This document shows, piece by piece, positions 22,626 to 28,558 of a DNA stretch of 45,034 bases. Within the stretch, counting starts at the first letter, position 1. Each line of letters begins with the position of its first letter. The stretch comes from a virus, in IMG/VR virus record IMGVR_UViG_3300020202_000112, positions 1 through 45,034 of that record; one strand, 5' to 3'. A model generated the notes under the pieces. That model saw nothing but the letters and a program-made list of their open reading frames with translations, was not told the DNA's origin and ran no database searches. Both the position numbers and the translations under genes were made by a program.

Positions 22626-23002
22626 ACCAGCCCCAGGATCTGGCCGGCCTCATACGCCGGGTATCGCTTGGTCCTGGTCAGCCACTTGAAATCTCGCTTC
22701 AGGTGGTCTGGCACATGGAAGCCGCGCCTAAGATCGAATGCTGCTCCCTGCTTTTCGCGGAACTCAGGGTCAGCCCATAAGCGCTTTGCAGCAATAGCGC
22801 GACGCTCCTCAAGCGTCATGGACTTGAGGCCCATTTGACGCTTCAGCATTTTGTTCTCGCGTTCGAGGGCCTTGAGCCGGCGCAGCGTGGCCTTGCGTCC
22901 GCGAAGGCGGTGGAGCTGGGCCAAAAGCCGTTGGTTGGCGCGCACAAGGATTTCTATGCGCTCGGCGGTGCCAATAGGGTGAAGCTCACGATACTCCGTC
23001 AT
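22622..23002 (-). CDS. Coiled-coil phage protein next to GcrA
   Basis: A 126-residue basic product. Residues about 18-60 form a coiled coil (RLKALERENKMLKRQMGLKS), followed by TLEERRAIAAKRLWADPEFR and a conserved-looking tail (RDFKWLTRTKRYPAYEAGQI). The ATG at 23002 overlaps the previous stop as ATGA, which rules out the longer upstream frame. No function recognised. Confidence 0.66.
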   Translation of the reverse strand: MTEYRELHPIGTAERIEILVRANQRLLAQLHRLRGRKATLRRLKALERENKMLKRQMGLKSMTLEERRAIAAKRLWADPEFREKQGAAFDLRRGFHVPDHLKRDFKWLTRTKRYPAYEAGQILGLV

Positions 23003-23172
23003 TCTGGCACCTCCATGCGGTATTTGCTGTCCGGTCCCGGCTGGATATGCGGGACATAGGGGAGCGTCGGCAGCTCGGCCGAGATGAACTGGTTTCGCCA
23101 CTTGGGCTCCTCGACTAGGCGCTTCTGTTTTTTCCATTTGCATTCATTGGAGGACAGGGAGAGAGGAGTCAT
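22999..23172 (-). CDS. Small protein, 57 residues
   Basis: Starts MTPLSLSSNECKWKK and ends SKYRMEVPE, with KRLVEEPKWRNQ in the middle. It is coupled by ATGA at both ends, which is the main support for the frame. Not recognised. Confidence 0.6.
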   Translation of the reverse strand: MTPLSLSSNECKWKKQKRLVEEPKWRNQFISAELPTLPYVPHIQPGPDSKYRMEVPE

Positions 23173-23699
23173 GCTGCTTGCCTCGCATAAAATTCAGCGG
23201 GGACGTTTCCGGGCTTGTCGAAGAGGTACCAGGCGCAGTTGTCCTTCGCGTCCATGGTGGATCCTTCAATCCATTTCAGACGCCCAATCGCTACGATACG
23301 GCGCAGCCTGTCTTTGAATGGGATCGCTTGCTTTGTGTATTTCCAGTCTGCGTCGAACAGCAGCCACGTGGGCGCCTGGTCCGAGAGATGCACAATCAGT
23401 TGATGCAAGAGAGGTCGATGCCAAGGCGGGTTGGTGATAAACTTGAAGTTCTTGGCATGGACTCGCAGAGTAAGCGCATTGGCCGACAGAATATCGGGGC
23501 GCCTTGGCTCGATGTCCCAAGCATCGAGGCAATCATGTCCGGCCGCCGTCAGCTGGTCCAACAAGGTACCGTCGCCCGCGCAAGGCTCGATAAAGCGAGT
23601 CTGCGGCTCCAGGTGAGCGAGCAAGGGAGGAACCGCACGGGGATCCCATGTGCGGTAATAATCCCGTTCTCTCCGCTCGAATTTGGAGCGCTTCCCCAT
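23169..23699 (-). CDS. DNA adenine methyltransferase-like protein
   Basis: A 176-residue product. It carries FIEPCAGDGTL as motif I (SAM binding) and FITNPPW as the amino-group motif IV (N/DPPY/W), the hallmark of N6-adenine or N4-cytosine DNA methyltransferases. The protein is short and has no obvious target-recognition domain, so specificity is unclear. It lies in one operon with GcrA, an HPPC-motif protein and a nuclease-like gene. There is no sign that it recognises GANTC, so a link with GcrA is only a suggestion. Confidence 0.78.
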   Translation of the reverse strand: MGKRSKFERRERDYYRTWDPRAVPPLLAHLEPQTRFIEPCAGDGTLLDQLTAAGHDCLDAWDIEPRRPDILSANALTLRVHAKNFKFITNPPWHRPLLHQLIVHLSDQAPTWLLFDADWKYTKQAIPFKDRLRRIVAIGRLKWIEGSTMDAKDNCAWYLFDKPGNVPAEFYARQAA

Positions 23700-24020
23700 C
23701 TACGCCGCCACCTTTCGCCCGCTGTTATCAGGGAGGGAGGATGGAGAAGCGCCCCACAGCTTCAGGGCCTTCAGCGCATCATCAACGTCGCGCAGGATGT
23801 AGAAATAGGCCCCGCGCCACGTTACGCGAAACTCCTCTTGCGACTTGGTGAGCTTGCCCTTGCCGGTCTTGATCTCGACCAGATGGGTCTGCCTGCGATA
23901 GCCGACCAAAAGGTCCACGGGCCTATCAAGGCGGACGACGGAGCATCCAGCCTTTCTCAGCGCATCGACTATGTCAGCTTCTGCCTTATCGCGCTTGTTC
24001 TTGTATACGCGGAGAGTCAT
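23700..24020 (-). CDS. PD-(D/E)XK / VRR-type nuclease
   Basis: A 106-residue product with the core VDLLVGYRRQTHLVEIKTGK, giving the D, E-x-K catalytic arrangement of the PD-(D/E)XK superfamily, preceded by an AEADIVDALRKAGC helix typical of VRR-NUC or Holliday-junction-resolvase-like phage proteins. The stop of the upstream gene overlaps its start. Role could be junction resolution or a nick/modification partner. Confidence 0.72.
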   Translation of the reverse strand: MTLRVYKNKRDKAEADIVDALRKAGCSVVRLDRPVDLLVGYRRQTHLVEIKTGKGKLTKSQEEFRVTWRGAYFYILRDVDDALKALKLWGASPSSLPDNSGRKVAA

Positions 24021-24670
24021 GCGGCCTCCTGTGCTGGCTTGCTGGCAGAGCGGGCAATGCTCAAAAGGAGATCGCGAAATTCGATAGGTGTGCGCGAGCG
24101 GTGATCCTTCTTGAACTTGCCGCCAATGCGGCCCGTCATTCCGCTGCGCCTCGCCTTTTCATAGCCGTAGCGCTCAACCGCAACCGGATCGAGCCGCTGG
24201 CCTGAATGACCCCATCTGAGACTTGGAAGCTCGACAGAGTGCGCGTAGAGCCAAGTCCCCTTGCGCCCCGAATGGCCGTAATGCCCCTGCTCCACATAAC
24301 AGGTCCAGCCGCCCACCCAGTCAGCTCGCACCCATCCGCCGTAGCGCGGCGGCTCGTTAAGGCCAAACCAGCGCCACGCATTTGAGGCCTCCGGGTGCTC
24401 CAGGACGCCGCCGAAATTGCGAACGGCGACCAAGGCCATATGAAAGCAGCCACCGTCATTTCCGAGGCGATACTTCGTCTTATCGGGCTTGAGAGGCGAG
24501 CCGAACCACATGCGGCCCCAGCGCTCACAGGGCGGATGCGCAACGACAGGATAAGGACCAGCATATTCGCGCGCGTCCCTGGCTTTGTCCCAAGGATCTA
24601 CGTCCGGCAGGCCGTAATAAACACCGCCAGTCTCCACGAATAGCGCTGCTATCCTCTTTCCTTCTCCCAT
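24017..24670 (-). CDS. Phage protein with HPPC motif, possible methyltransferase-like enzyme
   Basis: A 217-residue product. Visible features are FVETGGVYYGLPDVDPWDKA and VVAHPPCERWGRMWFGSP. The HPPC loop resembles the PC catalytic loop of cytosine-modifying enzymes, but no clear SAM-binding motif I is present. Proteins of this kind are widespread in phages and uncharacterised to my knowledge. It is the first gene of a four-gene overlapping cluster with a nuclease-like protein and an adenine methyltransferase. Confidence 0.65.
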   Translation of the reverse strand: MGEGKRIAALFVETGGVYYGLPDVDPWDKARDAREYAGPYPVVAHPPCERWGRMWFGSPLKPDKTKYRLGNDGGCFHMALVAVRNFGGVLEHPEASNAWRWFGLNEPPRYGGWVRADWVGGWTCYVEQGHYGHSGRKGTWLYAHSVELPSLRWGHSGQRLDPVAVERYGYEKARRSGMTGRIGGKFKKDHRSRTPIEFRDLLLSIARSASKPAQEAA

Positions 24671-24763
24671 TTCAATCCCTGTCGGTAGTCTTTGCTTTTC
24701 CTTGTTTCAGTTAAAGCGAATGAAGGAAGCTCCAATTCCTTCAGACGCTAGGAACTCATCCTC

Positions 24764-25186
24764 TCAGCCCACTTCATCAATCGTCGGATTGTCTTGTGCA
24801 GGAGGTCGCGCAGCGATCTTCGCAAAATCTTCCTCGCCGTAGAGCGCCTTGTATCTCCCTCTGAGGGTTTCGAGTTCTTGGGCGATCCGCTCGTCATGCT
24901 TCCTCTCAGCCTCTCGAATCTTGTCGGCTATGTCGGCCGGTATGCGCCGCCATTCGCGGTACCAGAGCCTTTTTGCTTCGTTGAAGGTCACGCCTGACCT
25001 TCTTGCCACGCGCCCCAGGACCGACTTGATGCTTTCCCCCGGCTCGCCTGGATAGGCCAACCGTTTGACGCGGAACTGCATCTCGTCGGCTATGCTGTCG
25101 ATGCTACTCACGGTCTTTCTCGCGTTCGGAAGAATTTTCTCTCTCTCGGACGGATTTTCTCGAACCACAGAACATCTCCATGTCAT
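24764..25186 (-). CDS. Charged helical DNA-binding-like protein, start uncertain
   Basis: Up to 140 residues. The conserved-looking core (SIKSVLGRVARRSGVTFNEA, then KRLWYREWRRIPADIADKI) has a helix-turn-helix style and is followed by a charged coiled coil. Alternative starts are ATG 25081 and GTG 25111. The latter overlaps a 25-residue upstream frame (25104-25181) as GTGAGTAG and could be coupled to it. The upstream DNA contains tandem 17-bp near-repeats (25125-25161). Similar proteins in alphaproteobacterial phages are regulators by position only. Confidence 0.6.
   Translation of the reverse strand: MTWRCSVVRENPSEREKILPNARKTVSSIDSIADEMQFRVKRLAYPGEPGESIKSVLGRVARRSGVTFNEAKRLWYREWRRIPADIADKIREAERKHDERIAQELETLRGRYKALYGEEDFAKIAARPPAQDNPTIDEVG
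25125..25161. promoter_or_regulatory. Tandem 17-bp near-repeats, 20-bp period
   Basis: TTCGGAAGAATTTTCTC (25125-25141) and CTCGGACGGATTTTCTC (25145-25161) match at 14 of 17 positions and are spaced by 20 bp, two helical turns. They lie between two divergent genes and resemble regulator-binding direct repeats. If the ATG at 25186 is used they are coding, so the call is tentative. Confidence 0.4.
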
Positions 25187-25229
25187 GTTCAATTCCGCCA
25201 AGAGTTGAACCACTGACAAGGAGACCGGG

Positions 25230-25424
25230 ATGCCTAAGGTGATTTGCTTTTTCACCAGAAAGAAATGGCGAGGGGCGTCGCGTAGCGACGTGCAGCCCTC
25301 GCAAGTTGCGGCGCGGTTGGGGAGTTGCGTCGTCTTGGACGGGCAACAGCGCCGGGGAGGAAACAGTTTTGAACCAGTCGGATTGATTGCCGAGCGCATT
25401 ACGCGCCGGCTGCAAGCGCGCTAA
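25230..25424 (+). CDS. Small basic protein, divergent from the regulator gene
   Basis: A 64-residue basic product (MPKVICFFTRKKWRGASRSD at the start). It has a good ribosome site (CAAGGAGACCGGG) and ends 22 nt before a 7-bp hairpin that lies between it and a convergent minus-strand operon. That hairpin is an independent argument that transcription ends here. Product unknown. The sequence is Arg-rich enough that an artefact remains possible. Confidence 0.42.
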   Translation: MPKVICFFTRKKWRGASRSDVQPSQVAARLGSCVVLDGQQRRGGNSFEPVGLIAERITRRLQAR

Positions 25425-25446
25425 GCCCCAACCCCCGCGCGCTGCG

Positions 25447-25478
25447 AGGCCCATCGCTGTGTGTGTGGCGGTGGGCCT
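25447..25478. terminator. Hairpin between convergent genes
   Basis: AGGCCCA and TGGGCCT form a 7-bp stem, extended by CGC/GCG after one mismatch, with a TG-repeat loop. It lies exactly between the stop of the plus-strand gene at 25424 and the stop of the minus-strand operon at 25481. No long T-run follows on either strand, so it may be a weak or Rho-assisted terminator. Confidence 0.45.
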
Positions 25479-25480
25479 AC

Positions 25481-25558
25481 TCATTTGAGAAAACTCGCAA
25501 TGAAAAACATGCTCAAGAGGATTAGGCAGAAGAGCGCCACCGGATCGACCGAAATCAT
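25481..25558 (-). CDS. Tiny membrane peptide, 25 residues
   Basis: MISVDPVALFCLILLSMFF at the start, ending ASFLK: one transmembrane helix and little else. Its ATG overlaps the previous stop (ATGA). It is the last gene of the leftward immunity operon. Short single-helix proteins in this position sometimes act in exclusion or as toxins, but nothing specific can be shown. Confidence 0.45.
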   Translation of the reverse strand: MISVDPVALFCLILLSMFFIASFLK

Positions 25559-25752
25559 TTCACGATCCTCAAGCCATATGACGGAGGGCAATGGATGGTG
25601 GTCTCTGCGGCGAGGATTTGTTCCTCCTCCATCAGCGCCTTGCGGAGCTTGCTGGGGTATCTGTTGGCGATGAAGTGCTTGAGCCAACCAATCATCCAGA
25701 AGATGAAGCCGAGCGCCATGAGATGGAGAATGACGGTGTATAGGCTAGGCAT
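25555..25752 (-). CDS. Small membrane protein
   Basis: A 65-residue product with one transmembrane helix near the N-terminus (VILHLMALGFIFWMIGWLKH) and a charged cytoplasmic tail. Its ATG overlaps the upstream stop by 8 nt. It belongs to the leftward immunity operon. Role unknown. Confidence 0.62.
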   Translation of the reverse strand: MPSLYTVILHLMALGFIFWMIGWLKHFIANRYPSKLRKALMEEEQILAAETTIHCPPSYGLRIVK

Positions 25753-25915
25753 TGGGAGGCTCCGGGAGTGGCATCCAGTGGGTGGCGTTTCTCGAACCAT
25801 ACCGCGCATGCCAATGCGGGCTGTCGTAGTGCCAAGCGGCCCAAACCTCTTTGGAATTGGCGGCCAAGAATCCGCCTTCCTTCGGCGCTGTCTCTATCGG
25901 CTGCCACTCGCTCAT
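25745..25915 (-). CDS. DUF551-like small protein
   Basis: A 56-residue product with MSEWQPIETAPKEGG at the start and THWMPLPEPPNA at the end. It is one of four similar genes in the window. Coupled to the previous gene by ATGA. Confidence 0.75.
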   Translation of the reverse strand: MSEWQPIETAPKEGGFLAANSKEVWAAWHYDSPHWHARYGSRNATHWMPLPEPPNA

Positions 25916-26199
25916 GCTTGCCTCATCACAGGAAATGTTGAGGGCGATGAAAGTGGGGAGGCGTGGCTAAAGCTGCCATGCGCCTCCCCGTCTGGCGTCC
26001 GCCCGCCAGGTAGCCTACTCGCAACACCAGCCCGGTCGTTGTTCTGTCTTACGGAGGCGTCTGTGCCTCCAGCGTTTCCGGGTTCGACTCTAGTTGCTTT
26101 CGCTTCGGGATTGAGCGAGGGCGGATCTGTTTCGGGGATGGTGGGGAGTGATCCGCCCTCTTCCGCCTGGGGTGGGGCGGAAATTGTGTTGTTGCTCAT
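25912..26199 (-). CDS. Low-complexity protein downstream of the HTH repressor
   Basis: A 95-residue product rich in Pro, Ser, Gly and Glu (MSNNTISAPPQAEEGGSLPT at the start), with no folded domain visible. Support comes from ATGA couplings at both ends. It could be an antirepressor-like or disordered modulator. This is speculation. Confidence 0.5.
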   Translation of the reverse strand: MSNNTISAPPQAEEGGSLPTIPETDPPSLNPEAKATRVEPGNAGGTDASVRQNNDRAGVASRLPGGRTPDGEAHGSFSHASPLSSPSTFPVMRQA

Positions 26200-26411
26200 G
26201 CGGCACCGCGCATGCGCCAGAGATGGTCGGGGGCTTCGATGCCTTCCTTTTCGAGGAGGTCGCGGAGCGCGATATAGGTATGGGCCGGGAACTTCCCCTT
26301 GACGCGCCAATGACTGATGACTTGCGGTCGGACGCCGATCTTCTGCGCTGCCGCAGATGTCCCACCAAGGGCGTCGATTACATCGCTGGTGGAGTCAAAG
26401 GAGGATTGCAT
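26196..26411 (-). CDS. Cro/YdaS-like HTH regulator, candidate repressor
   Basis: A 71-residue product with one helix-turn-helix (GGTSAAAQKIGVRPQVISHW, residues about 16-35) and a short helical tail, the size of Cro or YdaS-type proteins. It lacks any dimerisation or LexA-like protease domain. Its promoter (TTGCCA, 17 bp, TATATT at 26418-26446) carries an operator in the spacer, so it is probably autoregulated. The -10 lies 6 bp from the ATG, so the transcript would be leaderless. It heads the leftward operon. Confidence 0.8.
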   Translation of the reverse strand: MQSSFDSTSDVIDALGGTSAAAQKIGVRPQVISHWRVKGKFPAHTYIALRDLLEKEGIEAPDHLWRMRGAA

Positions 26412-26417
26412 ACGCAG

Positions 26418-26446
26418 AATATAACAAAACTTTGTATTGCTGGCAA
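26418..26446 (-). promoter_or_regulatory. Leftward immunity promoter with operator
   Basis: Minus-strand -35 TTGCCA (26441-26446), 17-bp spacer, -10 TATATT (26418-26423). The plus-strand sequence ATAACAAAACTTTGTATT (26421-26438) overlaps it, containing ACAAA-AC-TTTGT as a short palindrome. A second, longer palindrome (TTTGTATTGC / GCAATATAAA, 26431-26452) has one mismatch. The arrangement allows a bound repressor to cover both promoter elements. Confidence 0.65.
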
Positions 26447-26480
26447 TATAAAATTTCGGGGATAGATTATGTCAGGGCAT

Positions 26481-26496
26481 TGGATAATGCTATCCA
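26481..26496. promoter_or_regulatory. Perfect palindrome upstream of the plus-strand HTH gene
   Basis: TGGATA-ATGC-TATCCA, six-base perfect arms. It lies 7 bp before the TTGGAGG ribosome site of the gene at 26517. It is unlike the AACAAAA-TTTGTATT operators, so a second regulator, perhaps the gene product itself, may bind. I could not place a convincing promoter for this gene. Confidence 0.45.
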
Positions 26497-26516
26497 TATG
26501 AAATTGGAGGCATTTT

Positions 26517-26792
26517 ATGAATCTTCGCCCCGTTCCTGAAGAGGTCGGAGCCCGGTTGCGCCTACTGCGCCAGGCCCTGGATCATGACCGGCAGACGTCC
26601 ATGGTCGCCTTCCTGGGCAAGCCCATTACTGTCCAGCATTGGAATAACTGGGAGCGCGGGAGAAGCGTCCCCTCAAGCGCGCAGGCCCGTCATATTGCGA
26701 TGAAAACTAGGGTAACGGTGGACTGGATCTATTGGGGCGAGCGGGCCGGCCTCCCGGTCCAGATCGCCGATCTTCTGGACAAGGCCGCCTAG
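26517..26792 (+). CDS. XRE-type HTH protein
   Basis: A 91-residue product. It has an XRE-like pattern with a helix-turn-helix around residues 24-55 (MVAFLGKPITVQHWNNWERG, then RSVPSSAQARHIA) and TVDWIYWGE afterwards, a stretch often found at the end of this domain. No C-terminal peptidase domain. Strong ribosome site TTGGAGG, 6 nt before ATG. It is divergent from the Cro-like gene, so the two may form the lysis-lysogeny switch. Confidence 0.72.
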   Translation: MNLRPVPEEVGARLRLLRQALDHDRQTSMVAFLGKPITVQHWNNWERGRSVPSSAQARHIAMKTRVTVDWIYWGERAGLPVQIADLLDKAA

Positions 26793-27082
26793 TCACCACG
26801 TCGAATTACATTTAAAATCCGTTCTTTCTCCACGAAGTCGTTCACGATCCTTTGAACGTAGTCGAGAACTCTTTTTGCCTCAGCCGGGTCTTCCGGCAAC
26901 ATTGAGACCAATTGCACCGCCTGAAGCCGCAGCTCGCGCTCTCGCTTCGAGCGGCCTTGACCACTGGGCATTGGGGCCGCCTCCTGGTTTATAGCAACCA
27001 TCGCGGAACCTATTTCCTCCACATTAACCCTTGGCGATTCACAGGGGTTCCGCCTCCCCCCGAACGTCAGTATTTCAGCCAT
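26789..27082 (-). CDS. Helical protein in the immunity region
   Basis: A 97-residue product (MAEILTFGGRRNPC at the start) with a charged helical C-terminal half (LVSMLPEDPAEAKRVLDYVQ). It is oriented opposite to the early operon and its 3' end overlaps the XRE gene's 3' end by 4 nt. A possible promoter (TTGCTA, 17 bp, GATATT) lies about 40-70 bp upstream. It could be the maintenance regulator, but no HTH is visible. Confidence 0.62.
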   Translation of the reverse strand: MAEILTFGGRRNPCESPRVNVEEIGSAMVAINQEAAPMPSGQGRSKRERELRLQAVQLVSMLPEDPAEAKRVLDYVQRIVNDFVEKERILNVIRRGD

Positions 27083-27267
27083 TTTTGCCGTCCCTCCCCC
27101 CCAGCCTCAGGGGCATTTGAATATCCCCTAAAGTCAAGAACATAGCAAGTCCATTATTGGGACAGCATAACGAACGTTTTTAAAGAAAATAACAAAAGTT
27201 TGTATTTCGTGCTTGCAAAAATACAAACCGCGTGTATACTGCTCTCATCCTAATAAGGAGCGAGCAA
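27083..27267 (+). promoter_or_regulatory. Early promoter/operator region
   Basis: The plus strand has TTGCAA (27213-27218), a 16-bp spacer and a strong -10 TATACT (27235-27240), then TAATAAGGAG before the first early gene. A perfect 10-bp inverted repeat, GTTTGTATTT (27198-27207) and AAATACAAAC (27219-27228), overlaps the -35 and spacer. The left part ATAACAAAAGTTTGTATT (27189-27206) matches the operator at 26421-26438 at 17 of 18 positions, so one repressor should bind at both promoters. No ORF is supported in this gap. Confidence 0.78.
27244..27261 (+). repeat. 18-bp ribosome-site repeat, copy 1
   Basis: CTCATCCTAATAAGGAGC, identical to 27595-27612. Both copies end in AAGGAGC before an ATG and contain TAATAA stop codons, so a translation-initiation cassette has been duplicated. 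Confidence 0.9.
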
Positions 27268-27456
27268 ATGAACCCCTTCACCCCCGTCAGCACAGGAAAG
27301 TCCTTCCGGATCAGGCAGTATCTGGGAACGGGCACCTCGTCGGTTGTCGAGAGCAACCAGTTCTTTGCCACGAAGGAAGAGGCGCAAGCCGCTGCCGACC
27401 GTGCGAACAGAGGCGACAAGTCGGGGCTCACCTTCGGGATGTACGCGGATGACTGA
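27268..27456 (+). CDS. First early gene, small hypothetical
   Basis: A 62-residue product (MNPFTPVSTGKSFRIRQYLG at the start, an EEAQAAADRAN helix near the end). It has a strong ribosome site AAGGAG and is the first gene after the early promoter, so it is probably expressed immediately and strongly. A compact beta-beta-alpha pattern is suggested. Function unknown. Confidence 0.72.
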   Translation: MNPFTPVSTGKSFRIRQYLGTGTSSVVESNQFFATKEEAQAAADRANRGDKSGLTFGMYADD

Positions 27457-27604
27457 ACCCAGTGCCGCCGATGTTCTAAAGATGCTCGCCGTTCTGGAGC
27501 GCAAGCTTAACGACGAGGGCCTGTATGTCCGGGCAAACACGGCGGCGCTCGCAATCGAACTGATCCAATCGCTTATGGCGAAAGCCAGTCCACCCTCATC
27601 CTAA
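27449..27604 (+). CDS. Small helical early protein
   Basis: A 51-residue product (MTEPSAADVLKMLAVLERKL at the start), mostly helical. The ATG overlaps the previous stop (ATGACTGA). The frame upstream of the ATG is a shadow of the first gene. Not recognised. Confidence 0.6.
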   Translation: MTEPSAADVLKMLAVLERKLNDEGLYVRANTAALAIELIQSLMAKASPPSS

Positions 27605-27612
27605 TAAGGAGC
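27595..27612 (+). repeat. 18-bp ribosome-site repeat, copy 2
   Basis: Second copy of 27244-27261. It overlaps the end of the second early gene and supplies the ribosome site of the third. Confidence 0.9.
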
Positions 27613-27619
27613 AAGAGCA

Positions 27620-27778
27620 ATGACCCGCTACGCTGTAGTCAAGATCGCCGGATTGAATAAAGGCACCATTCGCAGCGTGCACCGAACCTGGGGTGCGGCT
27701 TGGCGATCCTGCCCCGCGACCTTTTTTACTGTGATGAAGGTTAAGCGTTCTCTCAAGGTTGGGGAGTGCGTGGCGTGA
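27620..27778 (+). CDS. Small basic early protein
   Basis: A 52-residue basic product (MTRYAVVKIAGLNKGTIRSV at the start; TVMKVKRSLKVGECVA at the end). It follows the duplicated AAGGAGC ribosome site and is coupled to the next gene by GTGA. Not recognised. Confidence 0.6.
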   Translation: MTRYAVVKIAGLNKGTIRSVHRTWGAAWRSCPATFFTVMKVKRSLKVGECVA

Positions 27779-28092
27779 AGATCCCAGAACACCTGCAAAG
27801 ATTAGACGGGGGAGATTACTCGCCCCGCGTACTGGAACGTCCAAACATCCACAAGAAACTGATTTACTACGCTTGGACCCCGACATGGGAAGGCCCCGCC
27901 CGGGCCGATTACAGCGCAGCGGCAGCCGATTTGGCCCACGCCAAGTGTGATCGCTGCAACGGCAGCGGCTACATCGCAATCAGCGTGTACTTCCCGATGA
28001 ACTATCGCGGCCCTGGCCCGGTGCCGGAAGACGCTAAGGGCGTCACCGAGCGCGTGTGTGATGAGTGCAGCGGAAGCGGGAAACTGCAATGA
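27775..28092 (+). CDS. Small DnaJ-type zinc-finger protein
   Basis: A 105-residue product with two CxxCxGxG motifs (CDRCNGSGYI and CDECSGSGKL). The GTG at 27775 overlaps the previous stop as GTGA. This is the cysteine-rich module of DnaJ without the J domain. Related small genes occur at 20299-20550 and 33844-34059. Confidence 0.75.
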   Translation: MKIPEHLQRLDGGDYSPRVLERPNIHKKLIYYAWTPTWEGPARADYSAAAADLAHAKCDRCNGSGYIAISVYFPMNYRGPGPVPEDAKGVTERVCDECSGSGKLQ

Positions 28093-28113
28093 CCCACTTC
28101 GTCTCACCAAGAC

Positions 28114-28172
28114 TGCCTCACATAAGAGGCAAATCCGTTCAGGGCGCAGAAAATGCCTCACATAAGAGGCAA
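28114..28172 (+). repeat. Two identical hairpin repeats, 40-bp period
   Basis: TGCCTCACATAAGAGGCAA occurs at 28114-28132 and 28154-28172. Each copy is a perfect hairpin (TGCCTC, 6-nt loop, GAGGCA). The segment between the zinc-finger gene and the next recognised start is about 120 bp and codes for no convincing protein. The pair could be RNA hairpins in the early transcript or tandem operators. Confidence 0.75.
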
Positions 28173-28212
28173 GCCTTGCAGCCAATTCCTAACCCCATTT
28201 GGAGCACGGAAT

Positions 28213-28341
28213 ATGATCGCAAGCCACATCTGCATATTCGGCCTGTGCGGCTACACGCTGATTGGCGCTGTTCACGGCATTGCTGTTGCTGGCGCGGCGG
28301 TTCTATTCGCAGCCCTTTTCGCGCTTTGGCGGCGCTCATGA
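28213..28341 (+). CDS. Small membrane protein
   Basis: A 42-residue product with hydrophobic segments (ASHICIFGLCGYTLIG and GIAVAGAAVLFAALFALW), one or two membrane passes. The ATG at 28213 follows GGAG at a usable distance. A longer in-frame start at 28153 lies in the repeat and is less likely. Function unknown. Confidence 0.5.
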   Translation: MIASHICIFGLCGYTLIGAVHGIAVAGAAVLFAALFALWRRS

Positions 28342-28422
28342 CCCCTTGGCAACTTGCCCGCGCCAAGGGTGTGAACCTCCCGTGATCCCCCATCCCCAAG
28401 CACATTAGAGGGAAGAGAAGAG

Positions 28423-28545
28423 ATGAATAAGGACGCAAGATTTTATTGCATTGATGTCTTCGGGGAGCCGCCGCCCCCAGAGAGCTTGTGGCCCGCTCTT
28501 CTCGCTCTGTTCGCCGCAAGCCTGCCTTTTGGTCTGCTCTTCTGA
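28423..28545 (+). CDS. Tiny membrane protein, 40 residues
   Basis: MNKDARFYCIDVFGEPPPPE followed by a single hydrophobic helix ending GLLF. The ribosome site is GAGGGAAGAGAAG. The good site and clean codons support expression. Role unknown. Confidence 0.55.
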   Translation: MNKDARFYCIDVFGEPPPPESLWPALLALFAASLPFGLLF

Positions 28546-28558
28546 GGTGGAGGATGCA

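Noticed and set aside
23178-24104. 308-residue plus-strand frame
   Set aside because: Antisense to two genes with catalytic motifs (NPPW, E-x-K). No ribosome site or domain.
19198-25186. DNA polymerase, helicase or primase gene
   Set aside because: No motif of these families is seen in any frame here. DUF1376 is the only replication-associated candidate.
25104-25484. 126-residue minus-strand frame
   Set aside because: Most of it is antisense to the small basic gene and out of frame with the regulator. Only its last 25 codons (25104-25181) could be a small upstream ORF.
26196-27082. A LexA/CI-type self-cleaving repressor
   Set aside because: None of the three proteins here has a peptidase domain or is long enough.
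28114-28172. CRISPR array
   Set aside because: Only two 19-bp copies with a 21-bp spacer, each self-complementary, and no cas genes.
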